This document shows positions 43,774 to 54,200 of a stretch of DNA of 64,000 nt, piece after piece. Within the stretch, counting starts at the first letter, position 1; the number at the start of each line of letters is the position of its first letter. The notes under the pieces are model-generated. The model made no database searches and was not told the origin of the DNA. It saw only the letters and a list, made by a program, of their open reading frames with translations. Both the position numbers and the translations under genes were made by a program. This DNA is from JAEUJZ01 sp964460115. Lineage in GTDB: Bacteria > Myxococcota_A > Polyangia > Palsa-1104 > JAEUJZ01. Location of the stretch: positions 45,566 to 109,565 of the forward strand of contig CAYWPR010000012.1 of assembly GCA_964460115.1 (NCBI GenBank), read 5' to 3'.

Positions 43774-44660
43774 TGGCTGAAGTCGCCGAGCCGACCGCGC
43801 AAAGCAGTTTCGAATTGGCCGATCGGCTGCTTGAATCGTATCGCAGCGATGGCATAAATCCCTTTTCGGGTCGCGAGCTGCCCTCGCCCATCGAGGTGGC
43901 GGGGGTGCTGAGCCTGGTGCGTGAGCTGCTTTTTCCCGGCTCAACGGGCATTGCTAGGCCGGGGCCTGGCCTTTTGCGGACGTTTTTGGAAGGCCAATTG
44001 GCGCTTTTGCGCGTGAAGCTAGCGCAGCAGCTTTGCCGCGGCTTTGTCTATGGCTGGCCGTCGCCGCAACCCGATTGTTGCGCTTGCGAGGCTCGTGCCG
44101 ACAAGCTGGCCGTTCGCTTTTTGAATACGCTGCCAGAGCTGCGGCGACTCGGCCTGCTTGATGTGCGTGCCGCCTACGATGGCGATCCAGCGGCGAGCAG
44201 TCTGGATGAAATCGTTTTTTCGTATCCGGGCGTGCGCGCCATCACCGTGTATCGCATCGCGCATGTCTTGTGGCAGCTCGGCGCGCAAGTGGTGCCGCGC
44301 ATGATGAGTGAGCAGGCCCACGCCGAAACCGGAATCGACATCCATCCCGGCGCTGAAATCGGCGAGTCTTTCTTTATCGATCACGGCACCGGAGTGGTCA
44401 TCGGCGAAACGACCACCATCGGTCGCCGCGTGCGCATCTATCAGGGGGTCACTTTGGGCGCTTTGTCTTTGCCTAGCGACGCCGCGCGCCAGCAGCGCGG
44501 CCACAAGCGCCATCCGACCCTCGAAGACGACGTGATCATCTACGCCAACGCCACCATTTTAGGGGGCCAAACAGTGATCGGCGCCGGTGCAGTGATTGGC
44601 GGCAACACCTGGGTCACTCAGTCCGTGCCCAAAAACGGCCGCGTTCGCGGGCTAGACTAA
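43773..44660 (+). CDS. cysE: Serine O-acetyltransferase
   Basis: A 295-residue enzyme that makes O-acetylserine from serine and acetyl-CoA, the first step of cysteine synthesis. The N-terminal helical region has the SAT pattern (FRELAD-like, RRLGLLDVRAAYDGDPAASSLDEI) and the C-terminal left-handed beta-helix has hexapeptide repeats with catalytic His204 (FFIDHGTGVVIGETTTIG) and HPTLEDDVIIYANATILGG. It lacks a separate cysK neighbour. Translation is coupled with glpK (TAATG). Confidence 0.94.
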
Positions 44661-44678
44661 ATCCACCAAATCACAAGC

Positions 44679-45362
44679 TTAGCCGATGGCGCTTTGGCTG
44701 CTGCTTTTCATGGTGGCGATGGCCTTGTGGTAATCGCCTCCGCCAAATACACCGGTGCCTGAAATCAGCACCCGCGCTCCGGCGCGCACCACCTCGGCGC
44801 AGTTTTCGAGGCCAATGCCTCCATCCACGGCGATGGCCACGCGTTTGTCCAAGGCGTGCTGCTCGAGTTTTTGCCGCAGCGCGGCGATCTTCTCTAGCGA
44901 AAACGGAATGAAGCTTTGTCCGCCAAAGCCCGGATTGACGCTCATGATCAAAACCACGCTGAGCTCGGGAAGAATGTAATCCAGCGCCGACAGCGATGTG
45001 GCGGGATTGAGCGCCACGCCCGGCTCTTTGCCAGCGGCACGAATCTGCTGCACCACTCGATGCAAATGGCTACAAGCCTCGGGATGAACGTACAAAATAT
45101 CGGCCCCGGCGGCGGCGTACGTGTCAATCCAGCGCTCGGGCTCTTCGATCATAAGGTGCACATCGAGCGGCAGATGGGTGGCTTTGCGCAGTGCTTTGAC
45201 GATTCCCGGACCCAGCGTCAGATTGGGCACAAAGTGCCCATCCATGACATCGACGTGTATGAGGTCGGCACCGGCCTTCGTAATGGCCTGCACCTCTGCG
45301 GCCAGACGGCCAAAATCCGCCGACAAAATTGAAGGAGCAATGCGCACGGGTAGGTCGCTCAT
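44679..45362 (-). CDS. rpe: Ribulose-phosphate 3-epimerase
   Basis: A 227-residue (beta/alpha)8 enzyme of the pentose phosphate/Calvin pathway, converting ribulose 5-phosphate and xylulose 5-phosphate. Motifs: APSILSADFGRL, HVDVMDGHFVPNLTLG (metal ligands and catalytic Asp), DVHLMIEEPE, VNPGFGGQSFI and AVDGGIGLEN. The start at 45362 has AGAGGA upstream. The 66 bases between it and the next minus-strand gene (stop at 45429) show no strong signal. Confidence 0.97.
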   Translation of the reverse strand: MSDLPVRIAPSILSADFGRLAAEVQAITKAGADLIHVDVMDGHFVPNLTLGPGIVKALRKATHLPLDVHLMIEEPERWIDTYAAAGADILYVHPEACSHLHRVVQQIRAAGKEPGVALNPATSLSALDYILPELSVVLIMSVNPGFGGQSFIPFSLEKIAALRQKLEQHALDKRVAIAVDGGIGLENCAEVVRAGARVLISGTGVFGGGDYHKAIATMKSSSQSAIG

Positions 45363-45428
45363 GAAATCCTCTTGGCATTCAGCATACGCGGAATCGTGCG
45401 GCGGGCCGCCCTCTCCCAGCACTTTGCG

Positions 45429-47402
45429 TTAGGGCTGCGGTGCAACCGGCTCGGCATGCGGCAGCGCTGGATGCATGGGCGAAAAGAACTCCGCTGCTAC
45501 CGCGGCCTTTTGCCGGCCTAGACAATAAACCGCGCAATCGCTGCAGACTTCATCCACAAACGAAACCAGCGCCGCCAGCACCATAAGCGCCAGGCGCTGA
45601 CAATCCGCGGCTTGCAAACGACCGGCTTGCGCGAGCTTTGCCGCCATCCGTTTGGTCAAAACCGCCGTCGACGTCTTGCGGTTCAAAAGCACATAGTCGC
45701 GAAATAGTAGCGCCAGCTCGTGCGCAGCTTCGTGCACGGCATCTTCGCGCGGCCGAACATCGCCCGGTACTGTTTCAAGCGCTCGATCTAGGGCCAAAAG
45801 CGCGGCTTCGGTAAAATCGAGCAGCGCCAAATCGCGTCCTTTGGGCGCGGCTACAGTTAAAAAAAACCGCGATTTCAAAAATTGCCGCCGCGATGGCTCG
45901 CCAAGTGGCTCCTCGGCTTTTTCCGGGGGCTCAAGGGCCAAATCCGTCGCCGGCGCGAACAGCCTTTCTAAAAGCACGCGCAGAAGCTGGCTTTGCGCGG
46001 GGGCGGCGTTCACTTCCTCGGCGGCGCGCAGCAAAAGCCCGGCTTCTTGCGCATCATTGCGCAACTGATGCCAGATCGCCATGTGCCGCGCCATGAACTC
46101 GACGCGATGAATCAAAGTGGCATTGCGCGAAAGTCGGCGCATCGCCCGTGAAATCCAGGCGCTTGTTGGCTGCTCGGATGCCGGAGGTTTGATGCCGCTG
46201 GCCTCCAGATCGCTTGGATCGATGAACCAGGAACGGGCATAAGGCGGCTGGCGCAGCCGAGCGCGTAGCGCCGTGGCGCTGGCCTCGGCGGCTGGAACGA
46301 TCGTTGGCAGCGAGAGCGGCTCGACCCGTTCGAAAAAGCGCAAGGACGGGCGCGCGCTGTCCGGCAAAGTTCGGCCCTCGGCAAGCGTGCATTCTATGGC
46401 CTGCGTGATAAGCGGCAGCGCCTGAGCCAGCGAAACCTCGACAAATTCGGTTCCGGCATCGCGCATAAAATCCGTGCGGATCTCGCGCGCTTTGGGCTCG
46501 GTTTGATGCGTTGCGACATAGCCGTCGCGAATGTCGCCCGAAGCGCGTATGCACAAAAGAGCCAGGGTGCGCGTGGCATCGGGATTTTCGCGCTCTCCCA
46601 ACAAAAAATACGCGCTTTGTCCGTCACAACTGCTGACGTAGGCGCGGGTTTTGCCAAGCGGCTGGCTGCGTCCCTCAAGCGCCCGCGTGCGCAGGCGCAA
46701 AAGGGCCCCTTGCAAGTTTCGCTTTACGCGCACATCCGCGGCATCGCTGCGCAGCGCTTCAATCAGCGCCACTGCGTCGAGGCCACCTTCGTGAATCAGC
46801 GCCGTCAGAATCGCCGCATGCAATTCGCCCAAAGGCGGCCGGCGCAAAATTTCTTCGTAGGCCACGGCAGCCGGTACACCGCTTTCCTGCCGAAAGCGTT
46901 CCAGATGGCCAAACAGCGACTTGCGCAGTGTCTCTGGCGCCGATTCCAGCATCGTCGCCAGGGCTTCGGCATCATCGGGATTGCCCTCAATGCGGCATAA
47001 AAACTGGCACATCGGATGCGCGGCCAGCGACAGCAAGTCGTCTTCAGAAAGGATTTGCCGCAGCTTGTCGCTATGCAGCGGATCGGCATGCAAAAGCACG
47101 GTCAGCGCGTAGGCCCGTATATGCCGTGGCGCTTGCGCATCGGCGACGATGGACAATAGCGCCGGCGCCTCGGTGCCCAGGCCCACTACGTGAAACATGC
47201 TGATAAGCAGGTCGCCATCGATTTCCTCGACAGCGCCGCGCTCCAGCCTATCGATGAGGGCGCGTCGCGTTTCCAGCACGCTGGCCGGCGCCAGCCGCTG
47301 TTCCATTTCGGCCCGACTGATCGGCGGGTGAGCAAACAATTCATCGATGATGCGCTGGGTCGATTTGGCGCGGGTTGCCTTGTTTGACAAGCGGCGAGGC
47401 AT
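45429..47402 (-). CDS. Hypothetical helical-repeat protein
   Basis: A 657-residue protein, no signal peptide or transmembrane segment. The first about 250 residues look like HEAT-type helices (LLSIVADAQAPRHIRAYALTVLLHADPLH, LRKSLFGHLERFRQES, LHAAILTALIHEGGL, DVRVKRNLQGALLRLRTRALEG). A central part is beta-rich (YFLLGERENPDATRTLALLCIRASGDIRDGYVA), and the C-terminal part is again helical with a CSDCAVYCLG motif. Unrecognised family; a regulatory or scaffold role is a guess. It is divergent from the sctJ-like gene (84 bases between starts). Confidence 0.75.
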   Translation of the reverse strand: MPRRLSNKATRAKSTQRIIDELFAHPPISRAEMEQRLAPASVLETRRALIDRLERGAVEEIDGDLLISMFHVVGLGTEAPALLSIVADAQAPRHIRAYALTVLLHADPLHSDKLRQILSEDDLLSLAAHPMCQFLCRIEGNPDDAEALATMLESAPETLRKSLFGHLERFRQESGVPAAVAYEEILRRPPLGELHAAILTALIHEGGLDAVALIEALRSDAADVRVKRNLQGALLRLRTRALEGRSQPLGKTRAYVSSCDGQSAYFLLGERENPDATRTLALLCIRASGDIRDGYVATHQTEPKAREIRTDFMRDAGTEFVEVSLAQALPLITQAIECTLAEGRTLPDSARPSLRFFERVEPLSLPTIVPAAEASATALRARLRQPPYARSWFIDPSDLEASGIKPPASEQPTSAWISRAMRRLSRNATLIHRVEFMARHMAIWHQLRNDAQEAGLLLRAAEEVNAAPAQSQLLRVLLERLFAPATDLALEPPEKAEEPLGEPSRRQFLKSRFFLTVAAPKGRDLALLDFTEAALLALDRALETVPGDVRPREDAVHEAAHELALLFRDYVLLNRKTSTAVLTKRMAAKLAQAGRLQAADCQRLALMVLAALVSFVDEVCSDCAVYCLGRQKAAVAAEFFSPMHPALPHAEPVAPQP

Positions 47403-47486
47403 GTAGGCCTCCTATATAGCAAGACTACGACCTCTGGGCATCCCTTTTGCGCGTGAGAAAACCCGAGTGAGTGCTAGCATAAACGG

Positions 47487-48317
47487 GTGATTTTGCGCGT
47501 TTGCCGCTTGTGGGCATCACGACCGCGGCTGGCTCTGCTGTCTTTTGGGACCAGGATTTTGCTCGTCTTTGTCCTCGTCTTTAGCAGCAACTGCGACGTC
47601 GAGCTTTATCATGATCTTTCCGAACGGCGCGCCAATGAAGCCATCCTGGCGCTGCGCGAGTCCGGACTGCGCGTCGAAAAACGTGTGCAGCAGCGCGGCG
47701 GCGCCGGGCGCGCTGCGACCTTTGGCCTGGTCGTACCGCGCAGCGAGGAAGTGCGGGCCCTGCGGGTGCTAGAGCAACGCGGTCTGCCGCGGCTTTCCGA
47801 ACCTGCCGCGGCGCCTAGCGCCAGGTTGCTATTTTCACCCTTGGCGTCGCAAAGCGAGAACGCGGCAGCGCTGGCTGCCGAAATCGCCACGACGCTCGAG
47901 CGCCTGCCCGAAGTTGCCGAAGCGCGGGTTCATCTGGCCCTGCCCGAGCCCGAGCCGCTTTCTCCCCTGGGTACGCCGCGGCCGACTGCCTCGGTGCTGC
48001 TGAAATTGCGCGCGCCGCCAAGCGTTAGGCCGAGCGAGCTGGCCGAACTTGTTGCGCGCGCCGTCCCGGGCCTAGATGCGCCGGACGTTACTGTGGTTCG
48101 AGTGGCGCCGACACCGCCGGCCGCGACGGGTATGCCGGCGGCTTTGTCCAAGCCGATTTTGGCGATCGGGCCGCTGCTTTTAATGCCCGAGTCGCGCGGA
48201 CTCGCTTTGTTTCTCGGCGGCTTGGTGGTGCTTTTGACGCTTTTTTGCGCGGTGCTTTTGCGTCTGGCCTGGCCGCGCAAAAGCGCGTACTTGGCGGCAA
48301 AAACTCCAACGCTTTAA
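47487..48317 (+). CDS. SctJ/YscJ-family type III secretion inner-ring lipoprotein
   Basis: A 276-residue protein of the SctJ (YscJ/PrgK/FliF-related) family. A lipid-modified Cys about 36 (SSNC; atypical lipobox) is followed by the ring-building module 1 (VELYHDLSERRANEAILALRESG, 39-60), a module 2 at about 120-200 (EIATTLERLPEVAEARVHLALPEP; SVLLKLR; SELAELVARAVPGL) and a C-terminal membrane helix (243-265). No other secretion gene is in the window. GTG start at 47487. It ends overlapping the convergent gene's stop by two bases of TTAA. Confidence 0.87.
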   Translation: MILRVCRLWASRPRLALLSFGTRILLVFVLVFSSNCDVELYHDLSERRANEAILALRESGLRVEKRVQQRGGAGRAATFGLVVPRSEEVRALRVLEQRGLPRLSEPAAAPSARLLFSPLASQSENAAALAAEIATTLERLPEVAEARVHLALPEPEPLSPLGTPRPTASVLLKLRAPPSVRPSELAELVARAVPGLDAPDVTVVRVAPTPPAATGMPAALSKPILAIGPLLLMPESRGLALFLGGLVVLLTLFCAVLLRLAWPRKSAYLAAKTPTL

Positions 48318-49090
48318 AAATTTACGCCCAGCGAAAGCATCAATCGGTAGTAGATGTTGGCAAAGGCGCCGGCCGAATTTTGACCAAAAACGATCGGCAG
48401 GCTGACAAGCTCGCCGCCAATGTTCCAGCGACCGCGCAGCACGTACTTCAGGCCGAATTCAAAAATCGCGATGCCGGCGTGCAGCGATGGAGAACCTGAG
48501 CTGATGCGATCGACAAGGTACGCGTAGCCAAGGCTCAGCCGCGGATAGACATAAAGCCCGCTGACGCCGGGAAATGCCAGATCGTATTGAAAGCCGAGCG
48601 GCACGATGATCGCGGCGCTTGCGGGCGCAAACTGCGCCTGCAAGGGCAATAGCAAGTAGGCGTTTTTGCTTGGCAGCACCGAATAGCCGATCTCTACAAG
48701 CAGAGCGCCTTGATGACTGCAGTTGTAAAGACACAAGGCCGGACCGATTTTGAAGTTGGCCATAAAGCGGCCAAGCTTTTCGACAGGTGGTGGAGGCGCG
48801 GAAGGGGCAGGTGCAGCCGCGGCGCTCGAACTGGATTTGCTGGTATTTCCGGATGAGCTCGGCGTGGAAACAGGTTCTGCCGGAGGCGGCGTGCTGTATT
48901 CGGCTTCCATCGGATCGCGCGGCGGGGCTGGCGGCGTCTCTTCTTTTTCGCCGCTGCCCTTGTGCTTTTGGCGGGCTTCGGCCAGGGGCAGACCCGCCAA
49001 AAGCAGCGTCAGGCCAAGGCCGATGCCGCGCCAAGACCCAGCTCGACCAAGCTGAAACCTGAAGCGGGGCAGCCCTGCCAAGCTTTTCAC
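48314..49090 (-). CDS. Secreted outer-membrane beta-barrel-like protein
   Basis: A 258-residue exported protein (signal LLLAGLPLAEARQ), then a Pro/Ser/Ala-rich linker of about 70 residues, then an aromatic-rich region from about 115 with Gly-alternating strands (FKIGPALCLYNCSHQGALLVEIGY, YLLLPLQAQFAPASAAIIVPLGFQYDLAF, LYVYPRLSLGYAYLV, FEFGLKYVLRGRWNIGGE, MLSLGVNF end). A C-terminal aromatic residue suits BAM-inserted barrels. Unnamed family; two Cys (CLYNCS) may pair. Confidence 0.78.
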   Translation of the reverse strand: MKSLAGLPRFRFQLGRAGSWRGIGLGLTLLLAGLPLAEARQKHKGSGEKEETPPAPPRDPMEAEYSTPPPAEPVSTPSSSGNTSKSSSSAAAAPAPSAPPPPVEKLGRFMANFKIGPALCLYNCSHQGALLVEIGYSVLPSKNAYLLLPLQAQFAPASAAIIVPLGFQYDLAFPGVSGLYVYPRLSLGYAYLVDRISSGSPSLHAGIAIFEFGLKYVLRGRWNIGGELVSLPIVFGQNSAGAFANIYYRLMLSLGVNF

Positions 49091-49109
49091 CGAAGCACCC
49101 TTGCTGGCA

Positions 49110-50648
49110 TCACGCTCCTCGCGTTAACCAGGCCTCTTTGCGCAGCGCGGCGTCGAGTAGGAAAAACAAAGCAAATAGGCCATCTTCTAAAGAAGATTTG
49201 CCGGCTTCGGCATCCAGTACCGCTTGGCGAAAACGCAAATAGCGCTCTACCGGCAAGCCGAGCACCAGGCCGCGCCACGCCGGTCCTTCATCCGGTTCGC
49301 GGGTCGCTTCCGCGGCGGTTAGCGCGTAAAAAATGCTGGCGGCGCGGCGCACGCCGGCGCTCCACTGTCCGGACCAAACCTGCCGTTCGACATCTTGCAA
49401 CTGCGTGCGCAGCGATCCGGGAGCCAGAAGATAGCTGAACCACAGATCGCGGCTTGGGCTCGGCGGAGTGCTTTCCCAAGGGCTGCCGCTTGGACGCGAA
49501 GGTTCTTTGCGCCGTTCTAAGTTTTTGTCCAGCCCGCTGCTTTCCGGGCTTTTGTCCGGACCACCGTCGAGGTTTCTACCTGGTTCGCGCGGCAGATCCT
49601 TTTCGCGATTCAGCAGCGCAGATGGTGGGTTGGAAAGCCGCTGGCCCTTGGGCGTTGCCGGCCGAGCGGTCTCGCTGGGTTCTAAAACCACCCGCTGCCC
49701 CGAAGAAGCCACCCGCCGCGGCGCGCGGCTGTCTTCACGCCGCGAGCCCTCGCTGCGCATCGCTACGCCGGAGATCGCCACTCCATGCGGACTATCGAGC
49801 AGGGAAACCGAGGGGCCGGCTGCCGGCCCAACTTGTTGTCCGGGAGAAAATGTCGAAACCGGAGCTCCGCTGAGCACGCCATGCGCTTCGCCGCCGTCCT
49901 GATAGGGCACATGCCCATCGGAAGTGGTCGAATCTAGCACGTAGCGGCCTTGCAAAAGCGCAAGCGCCCGCTGCGTATCTTGCATGGCTAAAATGCGGCG
50001 GCTTGTCACCACATCGCTTGACTGGCCCAGATCCAGCCGCTGTCCGCCATGCAGCACGTCGGGACGGCGCTTCAGCACCGCATCAAGGGCGCGGCTCGTC
50101 AGCGCGCGAAATGAATCAAAGATGCCCTGCCCAAGCTGCGCAACCGTGGCAAAGCTTGGCGCTTGGTTGATGTTAAGCCCCGCTTCTAGCTCGCCGACCG
50201 ACAAGGCATCGGGCAGATCGCGCTTGTTCCAAGCCAGAACCAGCGGCACTTGCTCCAGCGACAAATTCAGATCGAACAGGCAGTTGCGCATCTGTTCAAG
50301 GGCTTGAATATTGTCCTGCTCGCGCCCGCGCTGGCTATCGGCGATAAAAAGAATGCCATCCGATCCCGCCAACAAGGAACGGCGAGTCGCGTCATTTTGA
50401 ATGCCGCCAGATGCCGTATAGATCTGTACGTGCAGCGAAATCCCTAAAAGACGTGCGGGCGGCGGCGGATAGAAGTCGAAAAATAAAGTCCGATCGTTGC
50501 CGGTATTTACCGATACAAGCTGTCCACGTACATCGGGGCGCAGAGCTCGATAAAGATAATTGAGCGCCGACGTTTTGCCCGCCGCGGCGGGGCCGTAGAG
50601 CACAAGCTTTAGGTGTAGTTCGCGGCTCTGAGAGTAAGGCGGCGCCAC
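49110..50648 (-). CDS. MglA-like Ras GTPase fused to a C-terminal extension
   Basis: A 512-residue protein. Residues 10-200 are an MglA/Gtr-type GTPase: P-loop GPAAAGKTS (19-27), switch II region HVQIYTASGGIQNDATRR, FIADSQ (101-106), NKRD (141-144). In the polarity GTPase MglA the switch reads YTVPGQ with catalytic Gln; here the equivalent is Gly82, so hydrolysis may depend on another residue or be slow. Residues about 200-420 are disordered, Pro/Ser/Arg-rich; 420-512 is a compact helical domain (WFSYLLAPGSLRTQLQDVERQVWSGQW). GTG start. Myxococcal hallmark; could control motility or polarity. Confidence 0.87.
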   Translation of the reverse strand: MAPPYSQSRELHLKLVLYGPAAAGKTSALNYLYRALRPDVRGQLVSVNTGNDRTLFFDFYPPPPARLLGISLHVQIYTASGGIQNDATRRSLLAGSDGILFIADSQRGREQDNIQALEQMRNCLFDLNLSLEQVPLVLAWNKRDLPDALSVGELEAGLNINQAPSFATVAQLGQGIFDSFRALTSRALDAVLKRRPDVLHGGQRLDLGQSSDVVTSRRILAMQDTQRALALLQGRYVLDSTTSDGHVPYQDGGEAHGVLSGAPVSTFSPGQQVGPAAGPSVSLLDSPHGVAISGVAMRSEGSRREDSRAPRRVASSGQRVVLEPSETARPATPKGQRLSNPPSALLNREKDLPREPGRNLDGGPDKSPESSGLDKNLERRKEPSRPSGSPWESTPPSPSRDLWFSYLLAPGSLRTQLQDVERQVWSGQWSAGVRRAASIFYALTAAEATREPDEGPAWRGLVLGLPVERYLRFRQAVLDAEAGKSSLEDGLFALFFLLDAALRKEAWLTRGA

Positions 50649-50783
50649 AACTTAGCAATTTAGCATAACGTGCCCCTCGTGATTTATCTTTTTCAAGGGC
50701 TGGAAATCATTGGCGAACTAGGTTCGGCTAGCCCAGGGTCTGCGCGCTCAGGCAAAATTGTGAGCAGGAAGGAAAACAGCAGC

Positions 50784-51227
50784 ATGCGCCTTGCGGATAG
50801 ACGAAGTGCTTGTGGCAAGCGGTGGGTTTTAGGCCGTTCTTTAGGTCTTTGGGCGGGTCTTTTGGCCTGGGGATTGGCGATGAACGGGTGCGGCAAATCC
50901 GGCGTGGCCGGAGAACTGGCCATGTTTAAAGATACAGGCCACGTGGTTTCAGAATTTGCCAACATGGATTCGAGCCCGCTTGGCGCCAAAAAGTGCCAAA
51001 ACGGTACGATCGATCAGCTTTCCGTGCTGCTTTGCGAATATGCGGACAGCGAGGCCTCGGCACTCGGCCAGGCGGCCGCCGAAGCCTGGGGGGGCGAGAC
51101 GGCCACCGTGGTGGTTTTGCGCCGTGGCGCGGTCCTGTTTGCCGTCGCTGATCGCAATCATGTCGATCCGAACGGCAAAAGCATCTCGACATTGTCCAAA
51201 GTTTTCCGTCGCGCCAAAGGTCGCTAG
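50784..51227 (+). CDS. Small lipoprotein of unknown function
   Basis: A 147-residue lipoprotein (signal LAWGLAMNGCGKS, Cys36). The mature part has two Cys (KKCQNGT and LLCEYAD) likely forming a disulfide and a short strand-rich segment with TATVVVLRRGAVLFAVADR. It starts with a strong AGGAAGGA upstream. A longer frame is open from 50670 but lacks a signal. No family recognised. Confidence 0.75.
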   Translation: MRLADRRSACGKRWVLGRSLGLWAGLLAWGLAMNGCGKSGVAGELAMFKDTGHVVSEFANMDSSPLGAKKCQNGTIDQLSVLLCEYADSEASALGQAAAEAWGGETATVVVLRRGAVLFAVADRNHVDPNGKSISTLSKVFRRAKGR

Positions 51228-51296
51228 CAACAAGCTAGCCGTGCGCTCTTAGGCCCATAGCCTCGCAGAGGCAAAACATGATATGAACGAAGAGTC

Positions 51297-54200
51297 TTGA
51301 CGGCCTCTGAATCGCCCACCACAACAAGTGTACGTGGCGGTCCTGTGTTTACCGTCTCTCCGCGCGGCTCCGGATCCTGGCTGCTGACGCTGAGCGAGCG
51401 TCATGCCTGGGCCGCTGGCTGGGTTATGCATCTTGATGTGGAAGTGCTGTTTCCGAACCCGGTCAGCGCTACCATTCCGGCGGAACCGACGTTTCAGCGT
51501 CGCCGTGGCCGGGTGCGCCGCGCCGAGCTTGTGATTGAACAAGCGGCGCTCAACCGTTCGCTGGCGACGCTAGTTAGCCGTCGGTTGATGTCCGGGCCAT
51601 TTTTTGGCCTGCCGTTTGATCTGATACGAGTGCGTATCGATGGAAAACAAGCGGCGGCCAGCCTTATGGTGCTGTTTCGCTGTCCGCCGAGTCCGCCCTT
51701 AATGCCCGCGGGGCACAAAGACGGCGCGGGTTTTGCTGCCGCGGCGCCTTTGCGCGAAGTAGACGATGGAACCGAGCGCGGCCCGCTATGGGGAACGGCA
51801 CGCATTAGCGCGCGCCGGCCTCCGCCCGGTGCTAACGACATTGTGTTTGGCATGAGCGAGGTTCGCCTGTACGGGCAAAGCCCGCTGTCCGCTCCGCTGC
51901 TTGGGCACAAACTTTTGCAAATTCTGGGAGCGGCCTTATTGACCAGCACGCCCGGCGAGCTTCCCGGGGTCAGCTTGGCCAGTGGCATCTCTCCGCTCGG
52001 GCTGCATCTATTGACCACTCCGGCACTTTCCGAGCTGCGGGTGGAGCTGATTCACGATGCGCTTTTGGACATGCTGCCGCGCAGCGGCTACCGCGTCGCA
52101 GAGCCGGCCACGGCGCCACTGTGTGAGGTCGATGCCCATCCCGGGCAGCTTATCCTGCGTTATGCTGCGGACGGCCATCGCGGTAACTTAAGTTACGCCG
52201 ATATCGACGAACGGCCGCGCAGTAACCCAATCATCGAGTCCTCGGCTTTGCAAAGTGGCGCACCGCTGCCCGAGTCGCTGCGCATTGCCGATCACCTTTT
52301 GCAGGGCGGCGATCTGTGCGCGGCACTGGCGGCGTATCAGCTTATTTCGAGCAGCCTGCCCATCGCCGCGCTGGCTCGGCTGCGCCGTCTGCAAGTGCTG
52401 GCGGCGCTGCCGGCGCGGCGCCAAGAAGCGCTGCAACTTGCCGAAGCCGAGCTGGCCCTTTCGCCTCCCAGCCTGTCGGCTTTGCTGGCCCTGGCGGTTT
52501 TGGATGAGGGCCGTGAGCCTTCAGAAACCACGGCGCGGCGTTATTTGGCTCTAGGCGCCGATGGACAAAGTCATCCGGTAGAGCGCGCCGCGGCGTTTTT
52601 TACCGCTTCGCGTCATTTGATTCGTTCTGACGCCGAGGCTGCACGCTCGGCGCGGATGGCCGCCGAATCGCTGCTGAGCGCCGATGGTCCCGAAGAGCCG
52701 CTTCTAGAAGCGATACAAGCGGCGGCCCTGGAGGCGCCGCGCAAAAAAACCGCGCCCCCGGTGCCACCACCAATCCCTGTGCCGGCTGCGGTGCAGTCTT
52801 TGGCGCCGCAAGTCTTGCCGGAGAATTCGCAACAAGCGCTGCGCCTGGAGCTGCTGGAGCAAGCGCAGCAGGCAGCGCAAAGCGGTGAAATTGAACGAAG
52901 CCGTGCGCTTTTGATAAAAGCCGGAGCGCATCCGGAGGTTTTGCGCGCGCGGGTGCAGCTCGATTGGCCGGAGCTTTTACAAGCCGAAGCCGGCAGCCCT
53001 GGCGATCTGCTGCCGGTTCTGCGCGATCTGCAGCAACTGGGTTTGGCCCGCCCCGAGGAGCTACGCGGCTTGGCCCGCCTCTTGACGGCGCGCGGCGAGT
53101 ACGCCGAAGCGCTCAGCGTGCAAACGCAAGCCGCCGCCGATCCCGATGAGCTTCTGGCCAGTCTGGAAGCTGCTGGGCGCAGCCGCGATCTGCTCGGCGC
53201 ACTGACGATACACGCCAAATTGCGCCCCGAAGTCGCTTGTCTTTTGTATCAGCAAGCCGCCAGCGTGGCAGAGCACCAACTGGCCGAGCGCTCGCAGGCC
53301 GCCGCCTACTGGCAGCAAGCTGCCGATGCGGCGGTTGCCGAGTCGCGCCGCGACGACGCCGCGCTGTTTTTCGTCCATGCCGGTCGTCTGTGGAACGAGG
53401 ATGGCGATGCCGCCCGCGCTTATAAGGCCCTAGGCCGGGCCGTCGAGCTTGGCGGCAGCGAACTGCCTCGCCTGACTCTGCTATTGGCGGATTTGGCGTA
53501 CCGGCTTGGCGATTTGGATGCCGCCTCGCTTTACTACCGCCAGGCGCTGGATGCCGAAAAAGTGCCGCTTGCCGAACGCGCATTGGCCTATTTGCGCATC
53601 GCCGAAGCCGCGCAAAAGCGCCGCGATTTTCAAACCGAAGAGCAAGCCCTGGCACGCGCCGTCGAAGTTGGGGGCGGTGCGCAAGCCTGGCCGAAACTGT
53701 CGGCGCTGTTTCGGGCGCAAAATGATTTTCAGCGGCTGGGCACGGCTTTGCTGGCGGAGGCCGACCATCAGTCCGGCGCGGCGCGCATTGCGCTTTTGCG
53801 CGAAGCCGCCACCCTGGCCGACAGCACCCTTTTGCCGCGTATAGATGAAGAACTATGCCGGCTCAATGCCGACGATGAAGCCGTGCGCGATCGTCAGCTT
53901 GTGCGCCACAGCGAGCGCGGCGAAGCGGACGCACTTTTGCAAGCGCTGCTACGCGACGTAGCGCGCAGCCAAGGCGAACGCCAATGCGAACGGGCCCAAG
54001 AGCTTGTGACATTGGCCCTCAAGCTTTCCGCGTATCCGGCCGCTGTAAAAGGTTTTATGGCGCTTTTGGATGTCGTCTGCAAAGAGCCGATCTCTGAGGG
54101 ATCGCCTGCAACTTCAATTCTTGAACAGGCCATGGCCTTTGTGGGCAGCTTGCAGCGCGCGCGCGCTGGCTCGCAGGTTGCGCCGAGCGAACTCGAAGCG

